Part shown: piece by piece, positions 47,755-59,000 of the stretch | Numbering within the stretch: the first letter of the stretch is position 1 | Layout: every line of letters starts with the position of its first letter | From: Euptelea pleiosperma | Lineage: Eukaryota; Streptophyta; Magnoliopsida; Ranunculales; Eupteleaceae | Direction: 5' to 3' | Length of the DNA: 64,000 nucleotides | Assembly: GCA_035048495.1 (NCBI GenBank) | Contig: CM068541.1 | Location: 17,429,929 to 17,493,928, forward strand | The notes under the pieces: generated by a model | What the model was told of the DNA's origin: nothing | Databases searched by the model: none | What the model saw: the letters and a program-made list of their open reading frames with translations, nothing else | Program-made: the position numbers and the translations under genes

Positions 47755-48718
47755 TACTTCCCTAATCTTTCTTATGTCTCTATTATTAGCCGTAGGATAC
47801 CCTTTAATTTGATTAGCCATAAATGAAATCTTATTGCTTTGTATACTACAAGTCTAGTACTAGAGCTTGGCAGAACAAATAATTCAGAATTACTATTGGT
47901 GTGTAATTGAGGTTTAGGATCCCCATTGTGATGATGTACATTTATTTTATTTTTAAAAATGTATATGGTTGTTCTATGAGTTCTCGAATTTATTTATCGT
48001 ATGAGATTGTTTATGGATAATCCGTTTTATTTGTTTGATTTTTAAATATAATGAAACAATAATCAAGCTTTAGTGAGCATAACAGGGGTTAGGAATTTTC
48101 TTGAAGGAGTATTCTTGAATGGAACCCGTGTATATTGGGAACTACAGCACACAATACTTTTTTGCTTACGTGAATGCCAACCACGATTGTTCCTTAAAAA
48201 CAATGTTACCCACAATGGGCAGTATAGAAAATTTTAAGATGAGTAAAGTTTGTGGTGAGATTATTGGAAAGAATGCTACAAGCGTCTCAATGAGAAAAAG
48301 TTTGTTTTCTAGGGGTGGAGAGCAAGTCCTAACTTGGTAGCACATACCCCAACTATTTCGTGGCAACCAATTCTTCTCTTGATCTTGAGAGAGGATATCG
48401 CATGCATCAGTTTGGGGTACATGTCAACAAGATAGGGGTGGAGATCAAACTTTGCTCTCCACCACTAGAGTGCAAAGTTTTCTCCACCTCATACAATCTT
48501 CTAAAATGCTTTGAAACCCAACGCGAGATTGAATTGGAAATGGGGGAAGGCTGATTACTCTAATTAAACTGACTAGTTGAACTGGGTTAACTTGATTTTG
48601 TCGATTGATGTAATGAATAAAATAAAAAGTAGAAACAAATTCAATAATAAATATGAAAATTTAGAGGAACTCCAAAGCATGTTGAGGAGTGGTGAGGTTA
48701 CTCAAAACAGGCGCGCAC
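47755..48718. other. DUF247 3' flank, no gene recognised
   Basis: AT-rich sequence between the DUF247 gene and the LINE. Small open frames (48119-48340, 48360-48554) show no domain. TTTTCTAGGGGTGGAGAGCAA near 48304 and GATAGGGGTGGAGATCAAA near 48432 are similar; otherwise nothing structured is seen. Confidence 0.4.
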
Positions 48719-48756
48719 TGATATTAGCTCAAAAGTGCTTATTTTAAGCAATTATC

Positions 48757-50277
48757 CAATTGCATCTCATCCTCAACCTTTTCCATCAAGCTCAATGGGT
48801 CCCCATTTGGTTTCTTCCATCCCGCTCGTGGACTGCAACAAGGTGACCCTCTATCACCATTTCTATTTGTTCTGTGTACTAATGTCTTATCTTTCATGTT
48901 ACAAAAAGTAGAAATGGAAAATTCGATACATGGAATCAAAATATGTAGAGCCAGTCCGGCTCTCTCCCATCTGCTCTTTGCAGATGATTGTATCATTTTT
49001 GGCAGAGCTAATCTGGTTGAGGCACATTAGTTAAAAGACATCTTGCATGATTTCTATCATCTATCTGGACAACAAATCAATTTTATGAAATTAGGAATCC
49101 TTTTTAGCCCAAGTCTCCACTGAAGACAGAAAATTGCTCTATCATACATTCTTGGGATAAAAATCTACGAATTTCGAAAACATACTTGGGTACACCTCTA
49201 ATTCTTGGACATTCCATAAAGAAAGCTTTTCAGCATTGTGAGGAAAAAATTAAAAATCTTATGGCAGGCTGGAGATCTAAGCTTCTTTCCCAAGCGGGAA
49301 GAACTACCCTCATAAAAGCTTTTGCCCAAGCTATTCCTATCTATTCTATGCAATCTTTCCTCCTCCCTAAAACTCTTTGTGATCATCTGGATTCCTTATC
49401 AAATCAATTCTGGTGGGGGGCTTCGGAAAATAAGAAAATTCTCAGATTGACATATTGGGACTCTCTGTGTAAAGCAAAAGAGGAGGGCGGCATAGGCTTC
49501 AAAAAATTCCATCAGGCTAATCTAGCAATCCTGTTCAAAAGAGTCTGGCTTTTACAACAAAAAAAATATTCCTTTCTGGCTAATCATTTGCTCAAAAAGT
49601 ACAATCCATCTGGGAACATTTTTATGGCAAACTGTCCGCAGGATGCATCATGGAGTTGGAAAGCCTTTACAAAGCTCAAAAAGAATTATCTCCACACTGT
49701 GGATGGGTTATAGGTTCTGGAGACCAAATCAGAATATGGGAAGATCAGTGGATTCCAACCTCCAATGGCAAGTTTATTGCTCCAACTAAAAATAGGACTC
49801 ACAACATCAACAAGGTTAGTGAACTCATTCTCCCAAATGCAACTTGGAATCGTACTCTCATATCAACTCTATTCCCGCAAGATGAAGCTCGAACTATCAT
49901 GAAAATCACATTGAGTCCTCATTTTCAAAGTGATCACCTATATTGGATGGCCCATCAGAAAGGCAAATTCTGTATCAAATCAGCATACCACACTCTCAGG
50001 AATCAATGATACATCCATGGAACCAATGACCATCCTCAAAACCTATGGGTTATAGGTTTTGGAGACCAAATCAGAATATGGGAAGATCAGTGGATTCCAA
50101 CCTCCAATGGCAAGTTTATTGCTCCAACTCAAAATAGGACTCACAACATCAACAAGGTTAGTGAACTCATTCTCCCAAATGCAACTTGGAATCGTACTCT
50201 CATATCCACTCTATTCCCGCAAGATGAAGCTCGAACTATCATGAAAATCGCATTGAGTCCTCATTTTCAAAGTGATC
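48757..50277 (+). pseudogene. LINE reverse transcriptase, left segment
   Basis: Plus-strand frames read GFFHPARGLQQGDPLSPFLFVL, then LLFADDCIIFGRA (RT catalytic FADD), then the post-RT region (MAGWRSKLLSQAGRTTLIKA, QFWWGASENKKI, EGGIGFK) and the zinc-finger-RVT region (IRIWEDQWIP, HQKGKFCIKSAYHTL). Stops and frame changes occur near 49030, 49120 and 49710. The 5' end is truncated at about 48757, within RT. The body continues after the CACTA insertion at 61264 and after the solo LTR at 63404. Confidence 0.85.
49705..50277 (+). repeat. 342-bp tandem duplication inside the LINE
   Basis: 49705-50046 is repeated from 50047, both copies starting GGGTTATAGGTT and differing at few positions. The second copy is interrupted at 50278 by the CACTA element and resumes at 61264. 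The duplication therefore predates the CACTA insertion. Confidence 0.9.
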
Positions 50278-50520
50278 CACTACAAGAAAATTAAGTTTTA
50301 GTGACGACCTACTAGCGACCGCGAGGTAAAATCGTCACCGAAGGGGACTTTTAGGTACGGTCAGAACATGGCCATTAGAGCAAGCCTTGTAAAAAAATTT
50401 GGCAGGGGAATTGTATTTATAGTGACGAAATTAGCAACGGCCAGATAGTAGCGGTGGCTAAAAGTCCAAATCAGTGACTGTTATAAGCTGGCCGTCACTG
50501 AAAAACAGAGAAGTATAAAA
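50278..50520 (+). repeat. CACTA 5' terminal and subterminal repeats
   Basis: After the terminal CACTACAAGAAAA come repeated GTGACGACC, AGCGACCGCG, AGCAACGGCC and GGCCGTCACTG motifs in both orientations. In this superfamily such motifs are the binding sites for the TNPA-type protein. Confidence 0.75.
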
Positions 50521-50535
50521 AAAAATTTCGCGCGA

Positions 50536-51030
50536 GTGCGAAATCCCTTCCCTTTTCTTGGCGCGAAAACCACCCCTCCCCCCTCCTTCCCTTTCTCTGG
50601 TGTGAAAACCCCCTTCCCCCTTCCTCCCCTTCCTCCATTTCCTCCCTTTCCTCCCATCGCGCGAGGGCGAAACCCCCTTCCCTTTTCTGTTGCGCGAAAA
50701 CCCCCTTCCCTCTTCCTCCCATTGCCAAAACCCCCTTCCCTCTTCCTCCCATCACTAAAACCCCTTCTCCAGTCGTCCTTAAGTTGCTGTCTTGCTCCCC
50801 GACGACCTCCACAACGGTGTGATCCAGACGGTGCTTCACGCCGTCGGTGCTTGACGAAGGTGGTCCACAGCAGTGCGGCGTTGCAACTCAGGTGCATCAG
50901 GAAGGTTCTCCAGACCATTGCTTCACTCCGGTGCCCTCGTTTTCCCATCTCAGGTGAGTTTTCTCACCGATTATTCTCTCCGATTACATCTGTTTTTTTT
51001 TTTTTCCCTGTTTTGCCATTCACCAAATGG
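50536..51030. other. Pyrimidine-rich repeat leader in CACTA
   Basis: About 27-30-bp units built on AAAACCCCCTTCCCTCTTCC recur between 50560 and 50770. Both strands give open frames (165 and 155 codons) that are proline- or glycine-rich and low complexity. This is more likely an untranslated leader than protein coding. Confidence 0.5.
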
Positions 51031-51365
51031 TGATAAGGCTATACATCTCCAATCAAACTGATTGTGAGTGTGTTGGTGGATTGAAGGGCCTGATTGTTGG
51101 GTTCAATCTATAGCTGTGTGGAGCCCTGGGTTTCCAGCCGTTAGAGGTGAGTTTGTTCAATCAATTCTGATTTTGTTTGATTTCTAGACTTATGGATGTT
51201 TGGCCTAACCCTAGATTTTGATTGTTAATGGTTTTTTGTATGGATGTTTTGTCCTAACCTTAGATCAGAGTACCCCAAAAGCAATGGTTTGGCCTAAAAA
51301 TAAATGGATTTTTTCTTGTTTTTTTTCTTTTATGGAATAATAGTTTTTTTTTGGGTTTTTTTGGA

Positions 51366-51577
51366 CCTTGAACAGAGGAATAAAACTTCTGTCACAGCGT
51401 TTGTCACACGCAAAATACGAGCCATGTGGCACATTCTTAGTGGATGCTGATCATATGGATGATTGGCCAGTCCTTCAGTGGACCTATAAACCAAAAATCA
51501 GCATGATTAGTGATTTACAACCTTTGGTTCTTGGCAGCCAAATAACGCTCAGTAATGCTCAAATTCCCAGTTTGAAT
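51366..51577. mobile_element. Half of a family A MULE-MITE inside CACTA
   Basis: Only the left half of the palindromic family A element is present: GAATAAAACTTCTGTCACAG, ATACGAGCCATGTGGCAC, ATCAGCATGATTAGTGATTT, ending near GCTCAAATTCCCAG. The right half is missing, so it was truncated before or after capture. Confidence 0.65.
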
Positions 51578-52031
51578 CTGTTGAAAAGATTTACGCATAT
51601 TTGCTTAGAAATCTGGTGCATAACATAGAAGAGTAACACCATACAGTCTTGTTTCTAATGGAGAAAAAATTACCCAAATCTATATAATTTAAGCAAAACA
51701 CAACTAAAAGAAATTTAGTTAAAGAGGAGAAACACTTGGTGCAAAATTCAGGACAGAATGTCGATATGGTAAAAAAATCCATCCAGTTCTAGATGTATTA
51801 CATTTCTGCTTTTTGTTTATGCCGATGAAATTTTCATTAATCAACAGTATATGAAAAAGGAATAAAAAGGTAGAAAAAAATGTACAACTAAATACTTAGT
51901 AGGAGCAGTGGGAAAGATAACAGGGAAAGAGAACAAAAGAAATTACCTTCTTCAAGTCATGAATTTGGCCCTTTTCATGTGTTTGCTCCTCTCAGGTTGA
52001 AGGAAAAAATGTCATAACAGTGATACCATAA

Positions 52032-53621
52032 TCAGATGGTGCGCGAGGGTACGTGTCGGATCTTATGCCAATCTTCTCCTCCATTCTCTTTGAGCCTCTC
52101 TTTGAATTCTATTGGCATATTTTTCAATTCCAATTCACAAAGTGTACCGATGCATTGCAAACTTTCTGGAAGCATCTTCAATTTTAAGCATTCATGTATA
52201 AGTAGACGTCCAAGGCTTGGCATCGCTCCTTCCTAGACCTTCCACTCCTCTAATTCAAGCAAGTCATGAAGTTCCATGACTTCAAGTTGACCAAACATTT
52301 CTGCTGAGCAGACCATTTTCTTCCCCACGTACGATCTCTTTCGTAATTTTAGGATCCTTAGGTTCGGCAGCTTCTCCAGTACTACCATTGGGTCTTGACT
52401 TAGTTCAGTTGCACACAAGGTTAACTTGGAGAGGCTTGGTGGGAACTCAGAAGGGTTCAGGAGGTTCTCTAAGTGACCATTCAGGTTTAGTTGACGAAGA
52501 TGCACATGTTGTAGAAAAGGCATCAGTAATAGGCTTGTCTTTGATTTCAGCTTCAAAGATTGAAGCTTATAGAATCTTTCAAGAGCATCATTTAAAGCCT
52601 TCCCATGTAAACTTAAATCTCCGTATATTCCCAGTTCTCTTAGACAAGTCGAAAGGCTGAAGTCATCCCTTATCCAGCTCCCAGCCTCTATCATTGATAG
52701 AGTCCTAATGTTTCTTAAACGACCAACATGCAAATGCATACCTCTCCCTGCCTGATCTATATATAGATGTCTTAATTGTCGCATTTTTCGAATTACTTTC
52801 GGTAATACAAACATGTGAATAGATCTTAAATCAAGAGTTTCCATATAACATAGGTTGCTTATGGAAGATGGAAGCTGGCGTAGGAATGTATTCCTCAACC
52901 CCAAGTACCTTAGATGTATCAATTTTCCAACCTCATCAGGTAACTCGGAGATGAGTACACCCTCGAGATCCATCACTCTGAGCAATTTGAAGCCTCCACA
53001 AGATAATTTCATTTGTGATTTTTCAAGCCTCTCTTTCTTTGACGTGAAGCACAACAGGGAACGGAGGTTTGGAGTAGAATTTTGAGCAATGCACTCACCA
53101 ATGTGAGAGTGGATTGCAAGTCGACGCGCTCTTGTTGGAGTAGCAGAATCTTCCTTCCCATGAATGTCTAGGAATTTATTTTCCTTGGTTTCTAGAATAG
53201 AAAGCTCTCGCACAATATGGTGGATACGACATGTTTTAACCCTTCCATCTGAACGCCTTCTTACTACTTGAATCATGCTCCTACTAACCAACTCCTCCAA
53301 GTATTCCTCTGCTTCTTCCTCTGCTGATTTCTGATGTGGTAGTACAAATCCCTCCGCAACCCACAATTGAATCAGTTTCTTGGCTGGAATTTCAAAGTCC
53401 TCTGGGAAAAGACTGCAATAGAGGAAGCATGATTTCAAGTGATAGGGTAAATCCATGTAACTTAACTCAAATACAGTTGGGATCTTATTTTTTCCTTCCC
53501 TCAATTGCCAACTAATGTTCATAAGCAAGTCTGCCCACTCACTTGGACAGTTTGTTTTGCTGCATAATAATCCCCCTAGAACAACTAGTTCCAGAGGTGG
53601 GAACCGTTTCCTATAGAGTAA
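52032..53621 (-). pseudogene. CNL-type NLR fragment (ARC-LRR half)
   Basis: About 530 codons of the C-terminal half of a CC-NB-LRR resistance protein. The frame starts in the ARC region (LELVVLGGLL, a degraded GLPLA box). It continues with CFLYCSLFPEDFEI, LIQLWVAEGFV, an MHD-box variant IHHIVREL, and then leucine-rich repeats (LRVMDLEG, LISELPDEVGKLIHLRYLGLRN, LRQLPSSISNL) to the natural end near 52032. An in-frame TAG at 52233-52235 separates the last 63 residues. The coiled coil, P-loop and kinase-2 are absent. The cut edge coincides with the start of Helitron-like sequence at 53622, which supplies the apparent start Met. It lies wholly within the CACTA element, so it was probably carried by it. 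Confidence 0.88.
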
Positions 53622-54479
53622 TCTATATAACAAAAGAGGAAAGTTGTCTCCCCACTTATACCCCCTCTTATTTGTTTCAACAAAGAAGGGCTGAGATCTT
53701 ATCCCCCAAATAGACGGTGGATCTCAACCACTCACATCCGATTTTGACAAACGCTTTGTTAGAGAGTGCCGTGGGCACGGGCCACCCACCATCTATATAA
53801 CAAGTGAGAGTGGTTGTCTTATACCCCTTCTTATCTTATATGGCTTCAATAATGAGTGGCTGAGATCCACTATGCTTCATACCAATGGCTGAGATTAACT
53901 CCCACCCGATTTTGACAAACACTTTGTTGGAGAGTGTCGCGGGCACGGGCCACCCACACATATAGCAAAATAACTCAGTTGTATTCTCTTATCTTATCCT
54001 ACTTCATAAGATAAAGAGTGGTTGAGATCAAATCCATCCATGTAATGTGGACGGTTAGATTTCAGCCACTCAATCCCCCTCATTTATTTATTCACTCCCA
54101 CTCATTTGATCTCAATTTATTAAAAATTAAAAATTAAAAATTTTAATTTTAACACCGTTATTTTTTGTTATTTTTGTTATTTTTCCATTTTCCCTCTGTG
54201 TTACAATCCGTTATAATGGAAAAAAGGTAACGCCGTAGTCCGTTATACCGTTTGAGTACCGAAGGCATCCAATTTTTGCAAACGCATTTGTTGGAGAGTG
54301 TCGAGGGCACGGGCCATGTACTATATAACAAAATAGGGAAGTTGTCTCCCCCTCTTATAGGCTTCATAAAGAAGGGCCGAGATCTTATCCCCCAACTAAA
54401 CGGTGGATCTCAACCACTCACACCAAAATTTTGACAACCGCTTTGTCAAGGAGTGTCGTGGGCACGGGGCACCTACTAG
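53622..54479 (+). mobile_element. Tandem Helitron-like units
   Basis: Four head-to-tail units of about 175, 169, 355 and 160 bp. Each begins TCTATATAACAA or a variant (53622, 53797, about 53966, about 54320), has a GTTGTCTCCCC-like box, GGTGGATCTCAACCACTCAC and TTTTGACAAACGCTTTGTT, and ends near GTGCCGTGGGCACGGGCCAC. That end contains a GTGCC/GGCAC hairpin. The last unit ends CTAG before T (54476-54480), and the first starts TC after A, as Helitrons do. No Rep/helicase is present. Reading these as Helitron ends is an inference from these signatures. Confidence 0.5.
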
Positions 54480-55397
54480 TATAGAAAAAGGAGAACTACA
54501 ATTTTCTTTCAATGTTCTCATTGGCTGCTGTATGTTTAGTCTTTAGGGTGAATGGTAGATAAGCAATGTCCAGTTTCCATATAAGAGATACTTTTTGGGT
54601 AAATAAAGGAGTTGCAAGAATCTGGGTAGTCTTTTAGAAAAATGGGCCTTCTAACACACTCATTCCCATGAATGATTGTCTAGCTTTCTATTTTAACCGA
54701 AGAAGAAGCATCATAGTTTCTTTCTTTTGACAGGTGCTAGAAGTACCATTCTTCATTTGACTCATTTGGTCGGCTAGGAAACTTTAGGTAAAAAAGTTTC
54801 ATCAAATCATTCTTGTTGCGGCTTCTTACAATTAGGCATAAGTCATACGGTCATTTCCCATTTCCTATAGAATGTGTGTGTGGAATAGTAGCACGTAACT
54901 TGAATCATGAGCTATTTTCTGATCATTTTTTCATCCATGACGATTTTTTGTATCATTATTGATGTCTGGTATTAAGTCTTTGGTGCCTTTGCCTATGGAT
55001 TGTATTCTGTTTTGTTCTTTTATTAGAATTTTTCATTGTGATTAATTTTATGGTGTCTTTGCTTATATTGTCTATTTTTCTTTGTTTCTTCTTTGAATCT
55101 ATTGTATCAATTTCTTTAATTCTTAGTTGATCTATTAGAAATTTACACATCATGCATATACATGCATTAAACCTTAGATCTCCCGTTTAAGAATCATTGT
55201 GTGACAATTATGTGCTTTATGACTTATTTGAGACAAATTAATTGTAAACTATGATGTTTGGTTCTCATGTAGGACTAAATGCGATCAAGTTAATAATTAT
55301 TTTTGTCTTATTTGTGATGAAGAGTAATTGTCTACTGTTGATTCTTGAATTGTCTATTTGGACAGTTTGGGAATGCATAATCTCTAGTATAGTTAAT
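54480..55397. other. AT-rich CACTA interior, nothing recognised
   Basis: Between the Helitron-like units and the TNP2 remnant. No domain, exon or repeat pair was recognised. Confidence 0.4.
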
Positions 55398-55923
55398 AGT
55401 TCAAATGGTTATTTTCATTTGAAGAATAGTTTTGCAAGCGCGAGAGACACGAACCCAATGACAGGCAATGTTGGATATTATGGCATCTTAACAGATGTTC
55501 TAGAGTTATAATATCCTTATCAAAATCGGATTGTGTTATTTAAATGTCACTGGTATGATGTCATGAATAATGGGGGATTCAAAGTAGATGAGTATGGGTT
55601 CAACTGTGTGAATGTCACACGAACCTTAAATACTAATGAACCATTTATTCTTGCAAATCAAGCACAACAAGTTTTTTATATCCAAGACATCACTAGTGAT
55701 GATTGGCGCATTGCATTAAAGACACAACCGCGTGACACATATCATATGGAGTCTATCGATGACCTAGAAGATGAGCCTTTTCAAGATAATGAGCCTGGGT
55801 TACACCAAGATTCAACCAAACTCCAATGATGATAACCTCACTTGGACTAGGGATGATATTGCTGGAGTTTCTGTCGAAGGTTATGAAGGAGATCAAGCCT
55901 TCATTGAAGATGGGGATGATTAA
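55398..55923 (+). pseudogene. TNP2 transposase C-terminal relic (DUF4216)
   Basis: Frames read GNVGYYGILTDVLEL, a TAA, then LFKCHWYDV, FKVDEYGFNCVN, EPFILANQAQQVFYIQD and PRDTYHM, the DUF4216 domain at the C-terminus of CACTA TNP2. A second break (frameshift and TGA near 55827) precedes an acidic tail ending GDD-stop at 55923. The catalytic Transposase_21 region is gone. Confidence 0.75.
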
Positions 55924-56077
55924 TGAAATGTAAGGTTATGTAAGATGTTTGATTACTGAAATTGACTTATTCATCTACGTTGACTTATTCTTCTATGTTG
56001 ACTTATTCTTTGTCAATCTTGATGATGTATGCATATATGTAACTTATATAATTCAATATTCATGTAGGAATTTGAAA

Positions 56078-59000
56078 ATGATACGACGTCAAAAGTTTAA
56101 GCAGTCAGAGGGGGGAAATACATTGGCCCAACCAGAGGGGGTGAATCCCTCATCGACTTTGGGGGCCCAGCATTTAGTGAGAGCAAATCCCCCATCGACT
56201 CAACCTGGGAGTAGTAGCACAGGTATGATAAGTTACTACTTATTATTGTATGGTGTTATTCAAATAGTTTATACTCATTCAAGTGTTTTTTGTTTTGTTT
56301 TGTTTTAATTTTTGAAATAGCTATTACCAGCATTCGGAGAAGAGGACCCACGCGAGGCGTGGGTCATTTCGGCCTTCAGTCTGGCCAGAAATTGCAAGTA
56401 GAATGGAATGAACTTGGCCAACCAGTAGGCGAAACTTGTGGAAAATTCAGCAACATATTGGGGGTGAGTCTTAGGCAGTCTGGTCATATCTCATCCCAGG
56501 CCAAGGACTGGGGTAAGGTTCCTGTCCATGCAAAGGACAGGTTGTGGGAGGAGATAAAGGTAAAAACCTATTAATATTTTGGCTTACTTAGTACCTTCTC
56601 CACTTTAGTTGAAGATATAATTTGTGTTTACTTATTTTTTTTTTAACATTTCAGGTGCATGCTGATATTGGGGATAACAGAAAGAAGTGGGTAATGCAGT
56701 CATTGGGAACAAAATACAAAGGGTGGAAAGCAAAATTAAAAAAAAAAACTATAGTGCCATGGATACAGATGAACGTCGGCTACAAAACAAACCTAATGGG
56801 ATCATGGATGCAGATTGGGCATGGCTTGTCAAATACTAGAGTTCTTCTGAGGCCCAAGTATGAAAAATATAAAATTTGATTAATCATTTTTTCATGTCAC
56901 GAAATTTTTATAATGTCATTGTATTTATGCAGGCTGTGGCAAAAACGAATAAGCAGAACCATAGTAAGCTAACCGTTAAACATACGGGGGGGACGAAGAG
57001 TTTCGCACGCCATATAGAAGAAGAGGTACGTTTATGGTTGAATCTATTTCGCTTAGTCTTTTGAAGTCAATTATTTATAACTATGTAACATATTTTTATA
57101 TTTTCTTCAAGGATAGACTCAAAAAGATGGTACTCCACCGACTCGAGTTGATTTGTATATCCGAACTCATACAAGAAAAGATGGGTCACCAGTTGATTTG
57201 GTATCCGCCGGCATCATGGTACGTACGTAAAATGTTTATTTCAAATATAATTGACTTCTACTAATTAATTTGTTTTGAAAGCAGGCAAAATTTAAGGAAC
57301 TTTCTGAGATTGTACAAAGTGGTGATTCTTTTGCTCCTCAACTTACACCTGACGACATATATACCACTGTGGTGGGTCGAGAGCGACACGGTCGTGTACG
57401 CGGCCTAGGCCTAGGCCCGACGCCGACTTCACTCTTTGGCTCGTCATCTAGCTCGTCTCCTGGTTCTAGTTATATGAATCTTAAAAATGAAGTGAAGAAC
57501 CTACAAGATGCGATGCAGAATATGAAGGAGCAGATGCAGAGGCAACAGGAGCAGGTACATCAGCAAGTGCAAGAGCAGGTACAGAAGATGCTGCATGAGC
57601 AGATGCAACAATTTTTGAACTCCACGCACACCATACCACCTCCTAGCCAAGCTCAGCACCGTTCCGATGATGAGGAGGATTTGGTATGTCCATACTTTTT
57701 TTAAGATTATTGCATATCGTTTGAAACTCGATGCCCAAATCGGGCAAATGAGGTCTAAATCTTCAAAAACCTCTGTCAACACATTTAGTTAGTTAAAACA
57801 AATATGCTGAAAGAGACGGTGTAAAAAATAGAGCTTCGGTTGGAAATCTATAGTGAGTTATAGGTTTTGAGATTTCAAGGTTTTAACTTCAGCCTATCGT
57901 TAGGACCTCGACACCCAAATTGGGCAAATGAGGTCTAAATCTTCAAAAACCTCTGTCAACACATTTAGTTAGTGAAAACAAATATGCTGAAAGAGACGAT
58001 GTAAAAAATAGAGCTTCGGTTGAAAATCTGTAGTGAGTTATAGGTTTAGAGATTTTAAGGTTTTAACTTAAGCCTATCCTTTAGAACTCGACGCCCAAAT
58101 CGGATAAATGAGGTCTAAATCTTCAAAAACCTCTGTCAACACATTTAGTTAGTTAAAACAAATATGCCGAAAGAGACGGTGTAAAAAATAGAGCTTTGGT
58201 TGGAAATCTGTAGTGAGTTATAGGTTTAGAGATTTCAAGGTTTTAACTTCAGCCTATCGTTAGGACCTCGACACCCAAATTGGGCAAATGAGGTTTAAAT
58301 CTTCAAAAACCTCTATCAACACATTTAGTTAGTTAAAACAAATATGTTGAAAGAGACGGTGTAAAAATAGAGGTTCGGTTGGAATTGGTAATGAGTTATA
58401 GGTTTAAGGATTTCAAGGTTTTAACTTATATCTATCTTTTGGAACTTGACGCCCAAATTGGGCAAATGAGGTCTAAATCTTCGAAAACCTCTTCCAACAC
58501 ATTTAGTTAGTTAAAACAAATATGCTGAAAGAGACGGTGTAAAAAATAGAGCTTTGGTTGAAAATCTGTAATGAGTTATAGGTTTAGAGATTTGAAAGTT
58601 TTAACTTAAGCCTATCCTTTAGAACTCGACGCCCAAATCGGATAAATGAGGTCTAAATCTTCAAAAACCTCTGTCAACACATTTAGTTAGTTAAAACAAA
58701 TATGCTGAAAGAGACGGTGTAAAAAATAGAGCTTCGGTTGGAAATCTGTAGTGAGTTATAGGTTTTGAGATTTCAAGGTTTTAACTTCAACCTATCGTTA
58801 GGATCTCGACACCCAAATTGGGCGAATGAGGTCTAAATCTTCAAAAACCTCTGTCAACACATTTAGTTAATGAAAACAAATATGCTGAAAGAGACGATGT
58901 AAAAAATAGAGCTTCGGTTGAAAATCTGTAGTGAGTTATAGGTTTAGAGATTTCAAGGTTTTAACTTAAGCCTATCCTTTAGACCTCGACGCCCAAATCG

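Noticed and set aside
50481..51033. 155- and 165-codon frames in the CACTA leader
   Set aside because: Overlapping on opposite strands over a pyrimidine-rich tandem repeat; not protein-like.
52032..53633. Functional NLR gene
   Set aside because: The N-terminal half is missing, an in-frame stop is present, and the apparent start codon is in Helitron-like sequence.
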